From positions 1,859,836-1,923,835 of the forward strand of contig NZ_AP018222.1 in NCBI RefSeq assembly GCF_002368035.1: a DNA stretch of 64,000 nucleotides, in the 5' to 3' direction. Below the pieces are notes generated by a model. It did no database searches. It was not told the origin of the DNA and worked only from the letters and a program-made list of their open reading frames with translations. Below, in pieces: positions 1 to 7,699 of the stretch. This DNA comes from Nostoc linckia NIES-25. GTDB taxonomy: Bacteria; Cyanobacteriota; Cyanobacteriia; Cyanobacteriales; Nostocaceae. Within the stretch, counting starts at the first letter, position 1, and each line of letters opens with the position of its first letter. A program made the translations under genes and the position numbers.

Positions 1-64
1 TCATTACCCTAAATTTTGGGAATGATAAATATGTCCCCTCTCAATCCACTTTTAACAGATTACA

Positions 65-1489
65 GTGCAATTTTTATCTAGACAAAGGTTTTTTTTATAT
101 ATCTTTTTACCAATCTTTCCCCTTGCTGCTTGTCAACGAATCCAGTCATCCAATAAACTTCTAGCAGCTTTACCACAAGATCCTTTAGTTAAAGTTTACT
201 TTAACCATTCTCAATCTTCGGAATACAAAGAACCTTACCGCCAGCAAACTCGGCTGGGGGATGACTTAGAAAAACAGATTGTTGATACTATTTCTCAAGC
301 TAAATCTACAATAGATGTTGCGGTGCAAGAATTACGTTTACCTAAAGTTGCCCAAGCACTCGTTGATAGACAAAAAGCTGGAGTAAAAGTCAGGTTAATT
401 TTAGAAAATACCTATAGCCGATCTTGGAGTAATTTTACACCTGAGGAAGTAAGTAAATTAGATAAAAGAGAACGAGAACGCTATCAAGAATTTCGCCAAT
501 TTATCGATATTAACCACGATAATCAACTAACTCCCGCAGAAATAAATCAAAGAGATGCTTTAATAATTTTGCAAAATGCAAAAATTTCCTGGCTAGACGA
601 TAAAGCAGATGGTTCAGCAGGTAGTAGTTTGATGCACCATAAGTTCTTGATTGTAGATAATCGCATTGTAATTATTACTTCAGCCAATTTTACCTTGAGC
701 GATACCTTTGGCGATTATACAAATCCTAGCAGTTTAGGTAATGCCAATAACTTATTGCAAATTGACAGCCCAGAATTAGCATCTTTATTTACACAAGAGT
801 TTAATATTATGTGGGGTGACGGCCCCGGAGGTAAGCCAGATAGCCGATTTGGTCTACAAAAACCACCACGTTTACCTCAACAAGTCACATTAAATAAAAC
901 CAAAATTACCGTACAGTTTTCACCTACTTCTCCCACTCAACCTTGGACTAATAGTAGTAATGGTTTAATTGGCAAAACTTTAGATTCAGCAACAGAATCT
1001 GTTGATTTGGCTTTATTCGTCTTTTCCGAACAGCGTCTTGCTAATATTTTGGAAAATCGACATCAACAAAATGTCCAAATTCGGGCTTTAATTGAACCGC
1101 AATTTGCTTATCGTCCTTATAGTGAAGCATTAGATATGATGGGATTTGCTCTTAGTAATAAATGTAAATATGAAGTTGGCAATCATCCTTGGCAAAACCC
1201 AATTACAACCGTAGGCGTACCTACATTACCCAAAGGCGATTTGCTACACCACAAATTTTCAGTTATTGATAACCAAACAGTAATTACAGGTTCTCATAAT
1301 TGGTCTGATGCAGCCAATAATGGTAACGACGAGACACTTGTAGTCATTGAAAGTCCGATAGTCGCCGCTCATTATGTGCGAGAGTTTGCTCGTCTTTATG
1401 CCAAAGTTAAACCTGGCTTACCACCAGCAATTCAGCAGAAAATTAAAGTCCAGCAAACAAAATGTCCTCAGATAAAAACGTCTTCGTAA
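65..1489 (+). CDS. Phospholipase D-like lipoprotein with two HKD motifs and an EF-hand-like loop
   Basis: The 474-residue protein begins with a short hydrophobic signal ending in LAAC (residues 20-23), a lipobox, so it is probably exported and lipid-anchored. Two PLD halves are visible, each with an HxK(x4)D motif: H191/K193/D198 and H395/K397/D402. Each motif is followed by the usual Ser/Asn strand (TSANF, GSHNW). The family hydrolyses or transfers phosphodiester bonds in lipids or nucleic acids; the substrate here is unknown. An unusual 12-residue loop at 148-159 (D-I-N-H-D-N-Q-L-T-P-A-E) fits a calcium-binding EF-hand loop and sits in the first half before the HKD motif. The gene stands alone and a hairpin follows its stop codon. 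Confidence 0.88.
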   Translation: MQFLSRQRFFLYIFLPIFPLAACQRIQSSNKLLAALPQDPLVKVYFNHSQSSEYKEPYRQQTRLGDDLEKQIVDTISQAKSTIDVAVQELRLPKVAQALVDRQKAGVKVRLILENTYSRSWSNFTPEEVSKLDKRERERYQEFRQFIDINHDNQLTPAEINQRDALIILQNAKISWLDDKADGSAGSSLMHHKFLIVDNRIVIITSANFTLSDTFGDYTNPSSLGNANNLLQIDSPELASLFTQEFNIMWGDGPGGKPDSRFGLQKPPRLPQQVTLNKTKITVQFSPTSPTQPWTNSSNGLIGKTLDSATESVDLALFVFSEQRLANILENRHQQNVQIRALIEPQFAYRPYSEALDMMGFALSNKCKYEVGNHPWQNPITTVGVPTLPKGDLLHHKFSVIDNQTVITGSHNWSDAANNGNDETLVVIESPIVAAHYVREFARLYAKVKPGLPPAIQQKIKVQQTKCPQIKTSS

Positions 1490-1520
1490 AATCAAGAATT
1501 TGTGAAAATAGCAAAGTTGA

Positions 1521-1551
1521 GAACCCTGACTTATTAAATAAGCTAGGGTTC
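1521..1551 (+). terminator. Hairpin downstream of the PLD-like gene
   Basis: Arms GAACCCT (1521-1527) and AGGGTTC (1545-1551) enclose a second short stem, CTTATT/AATAAG. A T-rich stretch follows. It lies 32 bases after the PLD stop, so it is a plausible intrinsic terminator. Confidence 0.6.
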
Positions 1552-1840
1552 TGTTTATTCAGTAAGTTCAGTTTATCTTAAAAGCTTTCAGGAAATTCTC
1601 AGATGAAATTAATTTAACTTAGATGGATTACATATAAATTATAATTAGGGAGGCTCTTAGGATTGAGAAACAAATAAAAATTACTATGTTTCGGGATTTG
1701 CTAATTTTTAGTTTAAGTTGACAACAGAGATAATTTGAAATCGGCTGTTCGCAGTTAAATCTTACAACTAACAATCAAAAAATAATGTACTTTACTCCCA
1801 AATACTCACTTTATACTCACTTTTTTAAAACATTAAAGCA

Positions 1841-3259
1841 GTGAAGCAAATCAAAAAAAATTGTCAAAATATAGACCCATTTTCATTACAGCTACGCCTA
1901 ACAGTTGGTATTGGCGGCTTTTCAGCTTTAGTATTAGGAGGTCTTGCTACATGGACGAGTTGGAAAACCCAGGAAATTTTAATTGATAACCATAAACACA
2001 ATATAGAGCAAATAGCTAAACGTTTGCCGCGAGATGTACAAATTTATAGTGAAATGATGCAACCTGAAACGGGTTTACAGAAGGCTATTAATAATTTGGC
2101 GAATAACAATACATTATTATGGGTCAAAAATTCTGAAAATAAAATTTTGGTACAATCCAATGCTTTAACTTTTTTATCTAATTCTATGGTATCTGAGTTA
2201 ATGTCTTTAACTAAAATGCCGATTAAACCACAAGTTTATAAAATTAATCAAAACTATTTTATTTTATGCGGTGGCTCTATAGAAATTCAGGGTAAGTTAC
2301 TTGGTGAATTATTTGTAGTTAAAGATATTACCCGCGAGCAGAAGATATTGGTCGGAATGGTACAGAGTTTAGTTATTATTAGTGTGTTAGCAATTATTAT
2401 TTTAACAGTTGCGATCGCCATTTATATCAAGCATTCGCTACAACCTCTCCGTCAGCTAAATCAAATGGCTGCTGTGATTTCCGCAGAAGATTTAGGACAA
2501 CCACAGTTATATCTTGATAATGCACCCAGCGAAGTCAAAGAATTAGCTCAAACTTTAACTATGTTGTTATCGCGTCTTTCTCAATCTTGGGAGCAAGAAA
2601 AAGAATTTGTCAGTAATGTTTCTCACGAATTACGCACACCTTTGACAATTGTACATGGTTACTTACAAAGCGTTTTGCGGCGGCAAAATAACTTAACCCA
2701 AACCCAACAAGAAGCTTTAGAAACTGCGGCGTCAGAAGCCGAACGTACTATTCGCCTGCTACAAGATTTGCTAGATTTAGCACGAGCAGATAGCGGTTAC
2801 TTGCATTTTCAAATGAAATCTTACGTTTTACATGACTTAGTTGAAGAAATTGTGGCGATGGCAGAAAAATATAGCGATCGCCAAATTAATATTGAGTCTA
2901 CAATTTACCCAATTGAAGTCAAAGTAGACTACAGCCGTCTCAAACAAGTATTACTTAATTTGATTGATAATGCTATTAAATACTCTGAAGCTGGTACACC
3001 TATAATTTTTAAATTAGATCGACTTACAGATAAAGTAGTTATTCAAGTTTGCGACAATGGTTATGGAATTACTTTACAACATCAAGCACGCATTTTTGAA
3101 AGATTTTACCGCGTAGATGAATCTCGCTCTCATGCAACTGGAGGTTCTGGTTTAGGTTTATCAATTGTCAAGACACTTATAGAAGGTATGGGTGGCAATG
3201 TGAGCGTACAATCCAAATTAGGAGAAGGAAGTATTTTCACAATTACTTTACCAATATAA
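1841..3259 (+). CDS. Membrane sensor histidine kinase (HAMP, HisKA, HATPase_c)
   Basis: This 472-residue kinase starts at GTG. It has an N-terminal membrane segment (about residues 20-38), a short extracytoplasmic region, a second membrane segment (about 170-195), then a HAMP-like linker. The phosphoacceptor motif is SHELRTPLT with H262. The ATPase boxes follow: N box (LIDNAIKYS), G1 (DNGYGI) and G2 (GGSGLGLSI). It should autophosphorylate and pass phosphate to an OmpR-type regulator. The best partner is the regulator at 4153-4827 on the same strand, although 893 bases of repeat-rich DNA separate them. The signal sensed cannot be told. Confidence 0.9.
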   Translation: MKQIKKNCQNIDPFSLQLRLTVGIGGFSALVLGGLATWTSWKTQEILIDNHKHNIEQIAKRLPRDVQIYSEMMQPETGLQKAINNLANNNTLLWVKNSENKILVQSNALTFLSNSMVSELMSLTKMPIKPQVYKINQNYFILCGGSIEIQGKLLGELFVVKDITREQKILVGMVQSLVIISVLAIIILTVAIAIYIKHSLQPLRQLNQMAAVISAEDLGQPQLYLDNAPSEVKELAQTLTMLLSRLSQSWEQEKEFVSNVSHELRTPLTIVHGYLQSVLRRQNNLTQTQQEALETAASEAERTIRLLQDLLDLARADSGYLHFQMKSYVLHDLVEEIVAMAEKYSDRQINIESTIYPIEVKVDYSRLKQVLLNLIDNAIKYSEAGTPIIFKLDRLTDKVVIQVCDNGYGITLQHQARIFERFYRVDESRSHATGGSGLGLSIVKTLIEGMGGNVSVQSKLGEGSIFTITLPI

Positions 3260-3391
3260 TTAAATATAATTCAGAATACAGAGTTCAGAATACTCCACCA
3301 ATCAAGAGATGAGGTTTCTAAACATAACAGTTTCATCTGTTAGTTTTATAGGATATTTGAAAAATTATCTTTTCGGTAGCAAAACGTTCTT

Positions 3392-3467
3392 GATCTCCCT
3401 AAATCCCTCTTAAAAAGAGGGACTTTGATTTTGTTTTCCCCCTTAAAACATGAGGGTTAGAGAGATC
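3392..3467. repeat. Dispersed repeat with GATCTC...GAGATC ends
   Basis: The ends GATCTCCCTAA and TTAGAGAGATC are near-inverted. The interior contains the small hairpin CCCTCTTAAAAAGAGGG. It is one of several short repeats in the kinase-regulator gap and has no coding potential. Confidence 0.55.
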
Positions 3468-3495
3468 GATAAGTGCGTAAAATCACAGTTTTTTA

Positions 3496-3670
3496 AGAGG
3501 ATGTTTGAAAAGTATTGGGCAAATAGAATTCGCTACTACACAAAGCTTAGTCCACACAGGTGAATAACACAAAATCAAGGTTTTCAAACCCATGTAGGTA
3601 GGTTTCGTCTGTGTAGCCGCGATTTCCAATAGCCCAGTGAGTAATAATTTAGACTTTTCAAACAACCTCT
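3496..3670. mobile_element. 175-bp MITE-like element with 18-bp terminal inverted repeats
   Basis: The left end AGAGGATGTTTGAAAAGT (3496-3513) and the right end ACTTTTCAAACAACCTCT (3653-3670) are inverted repeats with one mismatch. The interior has no credible gene. It lies between the sensor kinase and the response regulator. No second copy is recognised in this window. The remaining sequence of the 3260-4152 gap is AT-rich and shows nothing I can name. Confidence 0.65.
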
Positions 3671-4152
3671 AAGCAAAAATTATAACTTTATTCAGGAAAA
3701 ACTCATTTTTATTACTTCCATATATACTAAAGTGCAAACTACATATCAATAATTCATTATCTATTTCTGCAATTAAAACAAAAAGTTAATTTATGTCAAT
3801 TAATCAATCAATGGACGACTAACTATGCACTATACTTTTACCAACTAAATTTTAATCGAACGCCCAGTGAATTTAAAATATTAAACTTGACCTTGATTTG
3901 GAAAGAATTATTAACGCAGTTAAAACAAATAAAACAACAGCAGCAGTTTCGCCAAACAGAGCTAACCAATTTCATATACCCCTGAGTATGCTTTATGTAT
4001 ATCTGCAAAGAAGATAGCAATGTAGTTATTACTTAGCAAATTATTGACAATAAATTCCGAAAATAGTGAGTGATTATCCGAATTTGATACCAAATCACAG
4101 ATAGGTTACCTTAGCACTTTTATTTTGAAATTATCTATTTTAGGAGTAAAAA

Positions 4153-4827
4153 ATGGCAGCACATATCCTTTTAGTTGAAGATGAAGTCAAACTAGCGCGA
4201 TTTGTGGAATTAGAACTTAGCAGTGAAGGATACAAAGTTAGCGTAGCCCATGATGGCATTACTGGATTGACTTTGGCGCGGGAGTCTTCCCCAGATTTAG
4301 CCGTTCTGGATTGGATGTTACCTGGACTCTCAGGTGTAGAAATTTGCCGTCGTTTGCGAGCCACAGGTAATTCAGTACCAGTAATTTTGTTGACAGCCAA
4401 AGATGAAGTTAGCGATCGCGTCGCAGGATTAGATGCAGGAGCCGATGATTATGTAGTCAAACCCTTCAGCATAGAAGAACTACTAGCAAGAATCCGCGCT
4501 CATTTACGCCGCACTCAAGAAACAGACGAAGACTTATTACAGTTTGAAGACCTAAGCTTAAATCGCCGCACTCGTCAAGTATTTCGCACTAAAAGAAGCA
4601 TTGAGTTAACAGCCAAAGAGTTTGATTTATTAGAATATTTGCTTTCACATCCCCGTCAAGTATTTACCAGAGACCAAATTCTCGAAAAAGTTTGGGGTTA
4701 CGACTTCATGGGCGATTCCAATATTATCGAAGTCTATATTCGTTATCTACGCCTGAAATTAGAAGAAAATAAAGAAAAACGCCTAATTCACACGGTGCGT
4801 GGTGTAGGTTACGCACTGCGCGAGTAA
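4153..4827 (+). CDS. OmpR-family response regulator
   Basis: The 224-residue protein has an N-terminal receiver domain with acidic residues near 10-11, phosphoacceptor D53 (VLDWMLPG) and K102 (VVKPFS). A C-terminal winged-helix DNA-binding domain covers about 125-224 (ELTAKEFDLLEYL through VRGVGYALRE). The ATG follows AGGAG (4142-4146). It resembles cyanobacterial RppA/NblR-type regulators, but I cannot assign a subfamily. The upstream kinase at 1841-3259 is the likely partner. The TAA stop lies at the junction with a small transposable element. Confidence 0.92.
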   Translation: MAAHILLVEDEVKLARFVELELSSEGYKVSVAHDGITGLTLARESSPDLAVLDWMLPGLSGVEICRRLRATGNSVPVILLTAKDEVSDRVAGLDAGADDYVVKPFSIEELLARIRAHLRRTQETDEDLLQFEDLSLNRRTRQVFRTKRSIELTAKEFDLLEYLLSHPRQVFTRDQILEKVWGYDFMGDSNIIEVYIRYLRLKLEENKEKRLIHTVRGVGYALRE

Positions 4828-4940
4828 GTAGGAGGCAGGAGGCAGGGGGCAGGGGGCAGGGGGCAGGGGGCAGGAGGGAAAGACAGTTTCGATCGCGGTT
4901 TTAAACTTTTGTATTTTATATTTAATTATGTCTGCCTACT
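4827..4940. mobile_element. TA-flanked MITE, AGTAGG family
   Basis: Ends AGTAGG (4827-4832) and CCTACT (4935-4940) are inverted and flanked by TA (4825-4826 and 4941-4942). The body carries tandem GGGGGCA heptamers and then an AT-rich half containing GTTTTAAACTTTTGT. The same body and ends recur in opposite orientation at 55416-55516, and a decayed copy without clean ends lies near 46531-46612. The first TA supplies part of the preceding gene's stop codon. Confidence 0.7.
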
Positions 4941-5141
4941 TAATACGATTTTAGATTTGGGATTTGGGATTGGGAATAGGCTTGGTGAATCTGGGTTTAG
5001 TGAATTCATTTATCAGAATCATTTTTTAAATTGGTATAAGCAACTCAAAAGTTAAAAGGATGAAACTGATTAGTAAAGAATTTAGCTAATACCATTTCAC
5101 GAAATACCTGATACAAATGATTAGTCTCTAATTCTTTCCCC

Positions 5142-5175
5142 CTGCCTCCTGCCTCCTGCCCCCTGCTCCCTGTCC
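5142..5175. repeat. C-rich heptamer tract
   Basis: Tandem CCCCTGC/CTCCTGC heptamers form the reverse complement of the G-rich tract at 4833-4874. The stretch 4943-5141 is AT-rich with no gene or structure I can name. Confidence 0.6.
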
Positions 5176-5189
5176 CAGTATCTCCCTCA

Positions 5190-5894
5190 TCACTGATGAA
5201 TCTCCCCATCAGGCATGATTGCTCCAGCTAGGTTAGCACCAATTAGTTTAACCAGAAGCCTTTCACCAGAGCGAATCCGCGCTCCGGTTAAATCTGCTCC
5301 TCGTAAATCGGCTCCGCTGAGATCGGCACCAATTAAATTAGCAGCACGTAAATTTGCCTCCCTGAGATCCGCTAAAAGTAAATTTGCTCGAAACAAATTA
5401 GCTTCAGATAAATTTGCTCCTCTGAGGTTAACTTTGTGCATAAAAGTATCGCTGAGATTAGCACCGCTCAAGTTGGCATAACTAAGATTTCTGCCCGATA
5501 AGTCTTTATTGCTCAAATTTGCTCGACTATAGTCTTTACCACTCAAATCTGGATTGTGCTTTGATGGTGACTGGCTTGTTTGAGATGGTGTTTCATAGTG
5601 AAACGGCGATGATGATGGCTGCTTTGCTTGAGATGGTGTTTCATAGTGAAACGGCGATGACGATGACTGCTTATGTGTGCTTTGATGTTTGGTTTTTACA
5701 GAGCGCAATTTTTCACGAGCTTCATTAATCGCTTTGAGCTTGTCCTGCGCCTTCTGCTGTAAGCGAAGATTTTCCTTCGGAATGCGATCGGGATGCCAAA
5801 CAAAGACCAAATCTTTATAAGCCTGGTTCACTTCTTCAAGCGTTGCCCCAGGCTCTAATTCCAAAATTCTATAGTACCGCTCCAGATCGCTCAT
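5190..5894 (-). CDS. J-domain protein with C-terminal pentapeptide repeats
   Basis: Residues 5-65 form a DnaJ J-domain with the HPD motif (H34-P35-D36), which stimulates Hsp70/DnaK ATPase. A linker holds two near-identical copies of SSPFHYETPSQ. From about residue 115 to the end there are pentapeptide repeats of the A(D/N)Lxx type (for example YANLS, GANLS, RANLL), which fold into a right-handed beta-helix. The likely role is a DnaK co-chaperone whose pentapeptide helix acts as a binding scaffold. Partners are unknown. The architecture is familiar from filamentous cyanobacteria. Confidence 0.88.
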   Translation of the reverse strand: MSDLERYYRILELEPGATLEEVNQAYKDLVFVWHPDRIPKENLRLQQKAQDKLKAINEAREKLRSVKTKHQSTHKQSSSSPFHYETPSQAKQPSSSPFHYETPSQTSQSPSKHNPDLSGKDYSRANLSNKDLSGRNLSYANLSGANLSDTFMHKVNLRGANLSEANLFRANLLLADLREANLRAANLIGADLSGADLRGADLTGARIRSGERLLVKLIGANLAGAIMPDGEIHQ

Positions 5895-5977
5895 ACGCCA
5901 TTTTGGTGGACAATCAACTTAATTATCAGTGATACAGCGGTCTATCGGCTGCATCTTTTATTATTTGGGCATTGGGC

Positions 5978-6095
5978 ATGGGGAAAGGGAAAGGGGTAAG
6001 GGGAAAAGGGGAAAGGTTAAATTTATTCCTTTTCCCTTTTCCCTTTAACCTTTTCCCCCTGCTCCCCTTGCCCCTCATCTCCCCATCTCCCCATT
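5978..6095. repeat. GGGAAAAGGG inverted-repeat family
   Basis: A purine-rich arm (GGGAAAGGGAAAGGGG...) is followed by TTAAATTTATTCC and a pyrimidine arm (CCTTTTCCC...), then CATCTCCC repeats. Related copies occur at about 25984-26092 and 45051-45134. The right part runs into the end of the next gene. Confidence 0.7.
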
Positions 6096-6569
6096 TCTCC
6101 ATCGAGCGATCGCTCTTAAATATGCTGCAACTGGAATTTGATAAACTTCAATAAAAATCCAAACAATAATTGATAAGTGTGACAAAAAAGTTAATATTGT
6201 CCAAATATATGGCATCCAGGTTATCGGCTCATTGATATTAGGAGGAAAATAATAAGCTACTATGCCAATGAGAGTAGTAGGAAGGACTACAAAAGCAATA
6301 GCAGCTAGTCCATAACCCCAACCTAATTCCACGCCTTCTAACTGGGCTTCTGTCCAACTAAACCCATTCCAACGCCAAACCAAGGGCGGTTGCCTAGAAG
6401 GCATCTTGATTTGCTGTAGTTCTAGGTTCACCGTAAAAATCTCTTGGCAAAAGTCACAAGCCATAGCTTCCATCAATGGCATATGAGAAATCTTACCTAT
6501 CCGACAGACTGGGCAGGGGTAAACTCCATGATAGTCAAAAGATTTGGCTAAGATTTTAGGACTGGGCAT
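6075..6569 (-). CDS. Conserved-looking membrane protein with N-terminal zinc-ribbon cysteines
   Basis: The protein is 164 residues. The N-terminus has two Cys pairs (CPVC at about 19-22 and CDFC at about 38-41), suggesting a zinc-ribbon knuckle. Two hydrophobic helices follow (about 88-108 and 120-142). I do not recognise the family. The final residues (WRNGEMGR) are encoded by the neighbouring GGGGAGAT repeat, so the C-terminus was probably extended by repeat DNA. It is most likely an inner-membrane protein of unknown role. Confidence 0.7.
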   Translation of the reverse strand: MPSPKILAKSFDYHGVYPCPVCRIGKISHMPLMEAMACDFCQEIFTVNLELQQIKMPSRQPPLVWRWNGFSWTEAQLEGVELGWGYGLAAIAFVVLPTTLIGIVAYYFPPNINEPITWMPYIWTILTFLSHLSIIVWIFIEVYQIPVAAYLRAIARWRNGEMGR

Positions 6570-7219
6570 AATGAAACTGTTAATTCTAAAAAGTTAAGCT
6601 GCTGAATAAGGACTTGGGTAAAAATGATGTATGGCATTTCTTAATTGTCTGTAATCAGCTTTCACAAGGTAAAAACAGAAGTCAGGAAAATTAGATGTTT
6701 TGATTTTGGAATCCTAGCTTTGACAATTTTGGAACGACTATGCCGCGGCGGTAAATTTTCTTTGATTCCTGGAAATTGGCTGTATTTAATTATCTGAACT
6801 CTTAAATTTTTTACCATTGGTTTTTGATTATGTACGCTATTTATTGAGTTATGACATAGCAATATTTGTAAAGTTATATCACTATAGCAATGTCCGATCG
6901 CAAGCCGCTTTTTTCTAGGCAAACAAGCAACGAGAACTTCATGACACAAATTCTGAGAAATCGAGGGTGACAAAGCTTACAATTTAAGCATCTAAATTCA
7001 AAGAGAAATTTGAAACTTGTTTAAAATAGGATTCGCCACCTTCAAGCCTAGACGCGCAAAGGACGACTTGCCGTAGGCATCAGAACAAACCGTGATGAGT
7101 GAATTTTGGGGACTCCTCTACAAAAACCAAGCTACGCCTAGCATCTCGTGGAGAAATGCTATGGTCTTGATTCCCCCAATTGTACCGAGTCTATCGCTTT
7201 TTTAGCTGTTGTGGGGGTC
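6570..7219. other. Intergenic stretch without a supported gene
   Basis: The only longer open frame (6662-6973, minus) has no recognisable domain or ribosome site and I do not support it. Around 7040-7080 there is a short dispersed repeat containing CTTGCCGTAGGCAT, and part of it recurs near 60012-60025. Confidence 0.5.
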
Positions 7220-7248
7220 TTGACACCACTAACCCTTCCTGTTAATGT
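7220..7248 (+). promoter_or_regulatory. Possible promoter for the aromatic leader/DAHP synthase transcript
   Basis: TTGACA (7220-7225) is followed after 17 bases by TAATGT (7243-7248). Spacing and -35 are good; the -10 is weak. It lies upstream of the tandem leader structures. Confidence 0.35.
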
Positions 7249-7341
7249 TACTATACATAGGTTTATCTAGTTTCCTTAAATTTTTCAGCTAAAGCGCCTT
7301 GTAAATGTTTAACACAAATTCCTACTTTTATTTTTGGTTTA

Positions 7342-7425
7342 GGGTGGTTCACCGGGAGTGAATTATGTTTCCACATGGAAACCACCCGGTGAACCGCAGA
7401 GCGAACTCTGCGGTTTTTGTCTTTT
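7342..7425 (+). promoter_or_regulatory. First leader hairpin and intrinsic terminator upstream of the aromatic leader
   Basis: GGTTCACCGGG (7346-7356) pairs perfectly with CCCGGTGAACC (7385-7395), and the loop contains GTTTCC-ACAT-GGAAAC. Directly after it, CCGCAGAG (7394-7401) and CTCTGCGG (7406-7413) form a hairpin with a CGAA loop followed by TTTTTGTCTTTT, a textbook intrinsic terminator. The two stems share a few bases. GGGTGGTT (7342-7349) could alternatively pair with AACCACCC (7380-7387). It may end a short upstream RNA or be a second attenuator in the same leader. Confidence 0.6.
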
Positions 7426-7440
7426 AAGGAGAATTTCATT

Positions 7441-7506
7441 GTGACAACTTATTTCAGTAGTTGGTTTTACGGCTTTTACTTTTGGCCCAGAGTCAGTTCC
7501 GGGTAA
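7441..7506 (+). CDS. Aromatic-rich leader peptide of the DAHP synthase attenuator
   Basis: A 21-codon frame starts at GTG, seven bases after AAGGAGAA (7426-7433), and ends at TAA 7504-7506. Nine of the twelve residues 4-15 are aromatic: Y4, F5, W8, F9, Y10, F12, Y13, F14 and W15. This is the hallmark of a leader peptide that senses charged Phe, Tyr and Trp tRNAs. It lies 194 bases upstream of the gene for the first enzyme of the aromatic pathway. Its last codons (7496-7503) form one strand of the antiterminator described next. No protein function beyond ribosome stalling is expected. Confidence 0.85.
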   Translation: MTTYFSSWFYGFYFWPRVSSG

Positions 7507-7567
7507 ATAGCGTTATGCCGATAAACCACAACGCGCCCGGAACTTCTCAAAGGTTCCGGGCTTTTTT
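7496..7567 (+). promoter_or_regulatory. Transcription attenuator: antiterminator and terminator upstream of aroF
   Basis: Terminator: GCCCGGAAC (7535-7543) pairs with GTTCCGGGC (7553-7561), followed by six T. Antiterminator: GTTCCGGG (7496-7503), at the end of the leader frame, pairs perfectly with CCCGGAAC (7536-7543), helped by GCGTT (7510-7514) with AACGC (7530-7534). The two helices compete for 7536-7543. A ribosome stalled early on the aromatic codons leaves 7496-7503 free and favours read-through. A ribosome reaching the stop codon covers it and favours termination. Confidence 0.85.
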
Positions 7568-7665
7568 CTTAATGGAGACTGGGGACTGGGGACTGGGGAG
7601 ATGGGGAGATGGGGAGATGGGAAGAAAAAACTCTTAACTCCTCACTCCTAACTCCTAACTCCCAA
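7568..7665. repeat. GACTGGG/GGGAGAT repeat tract between attenuator and aroF
   Basis: Tandem GGACTGG and GGGGAGAT units at 7574-7622, then CTCCTAA units, fill the space between the attenuator and the start of the DAHP synthase gene. They belong to the dispersed heptamer families seen throughout the window. Confidence 0.6.
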
Positions 7666-7699
7666 TGCCCAATACTTAATTTTTTAGGAGAATTAAATC

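Noticed and set aside
3483..3665. A 60-codon minus-strand frame
   Set aside because: It coincides with the 175-bp MITE-like element, so coding is unlikely.
5215..5481. Plus-strand frame opposite the pentapeptide gene
   Set aside because: It is a shadow of the regular pentapeptide repeats on the other strand.
6662..6973. A 103-codon minus-strand frame in the gap before aroF
   Set aside because: No recognisable motif, no ribosome site and odd composition (many His, Ser and Cys with no pattern). It is likely a chance frame.
7365..7425. A short frame in the upstream hairpin region as a leader peptide
   Set aside because: GGGAG precedes ATG 7365, but the encoded residues are not enriched in any amino acid class before the hairpin, so I do not claim a second leader peptide.
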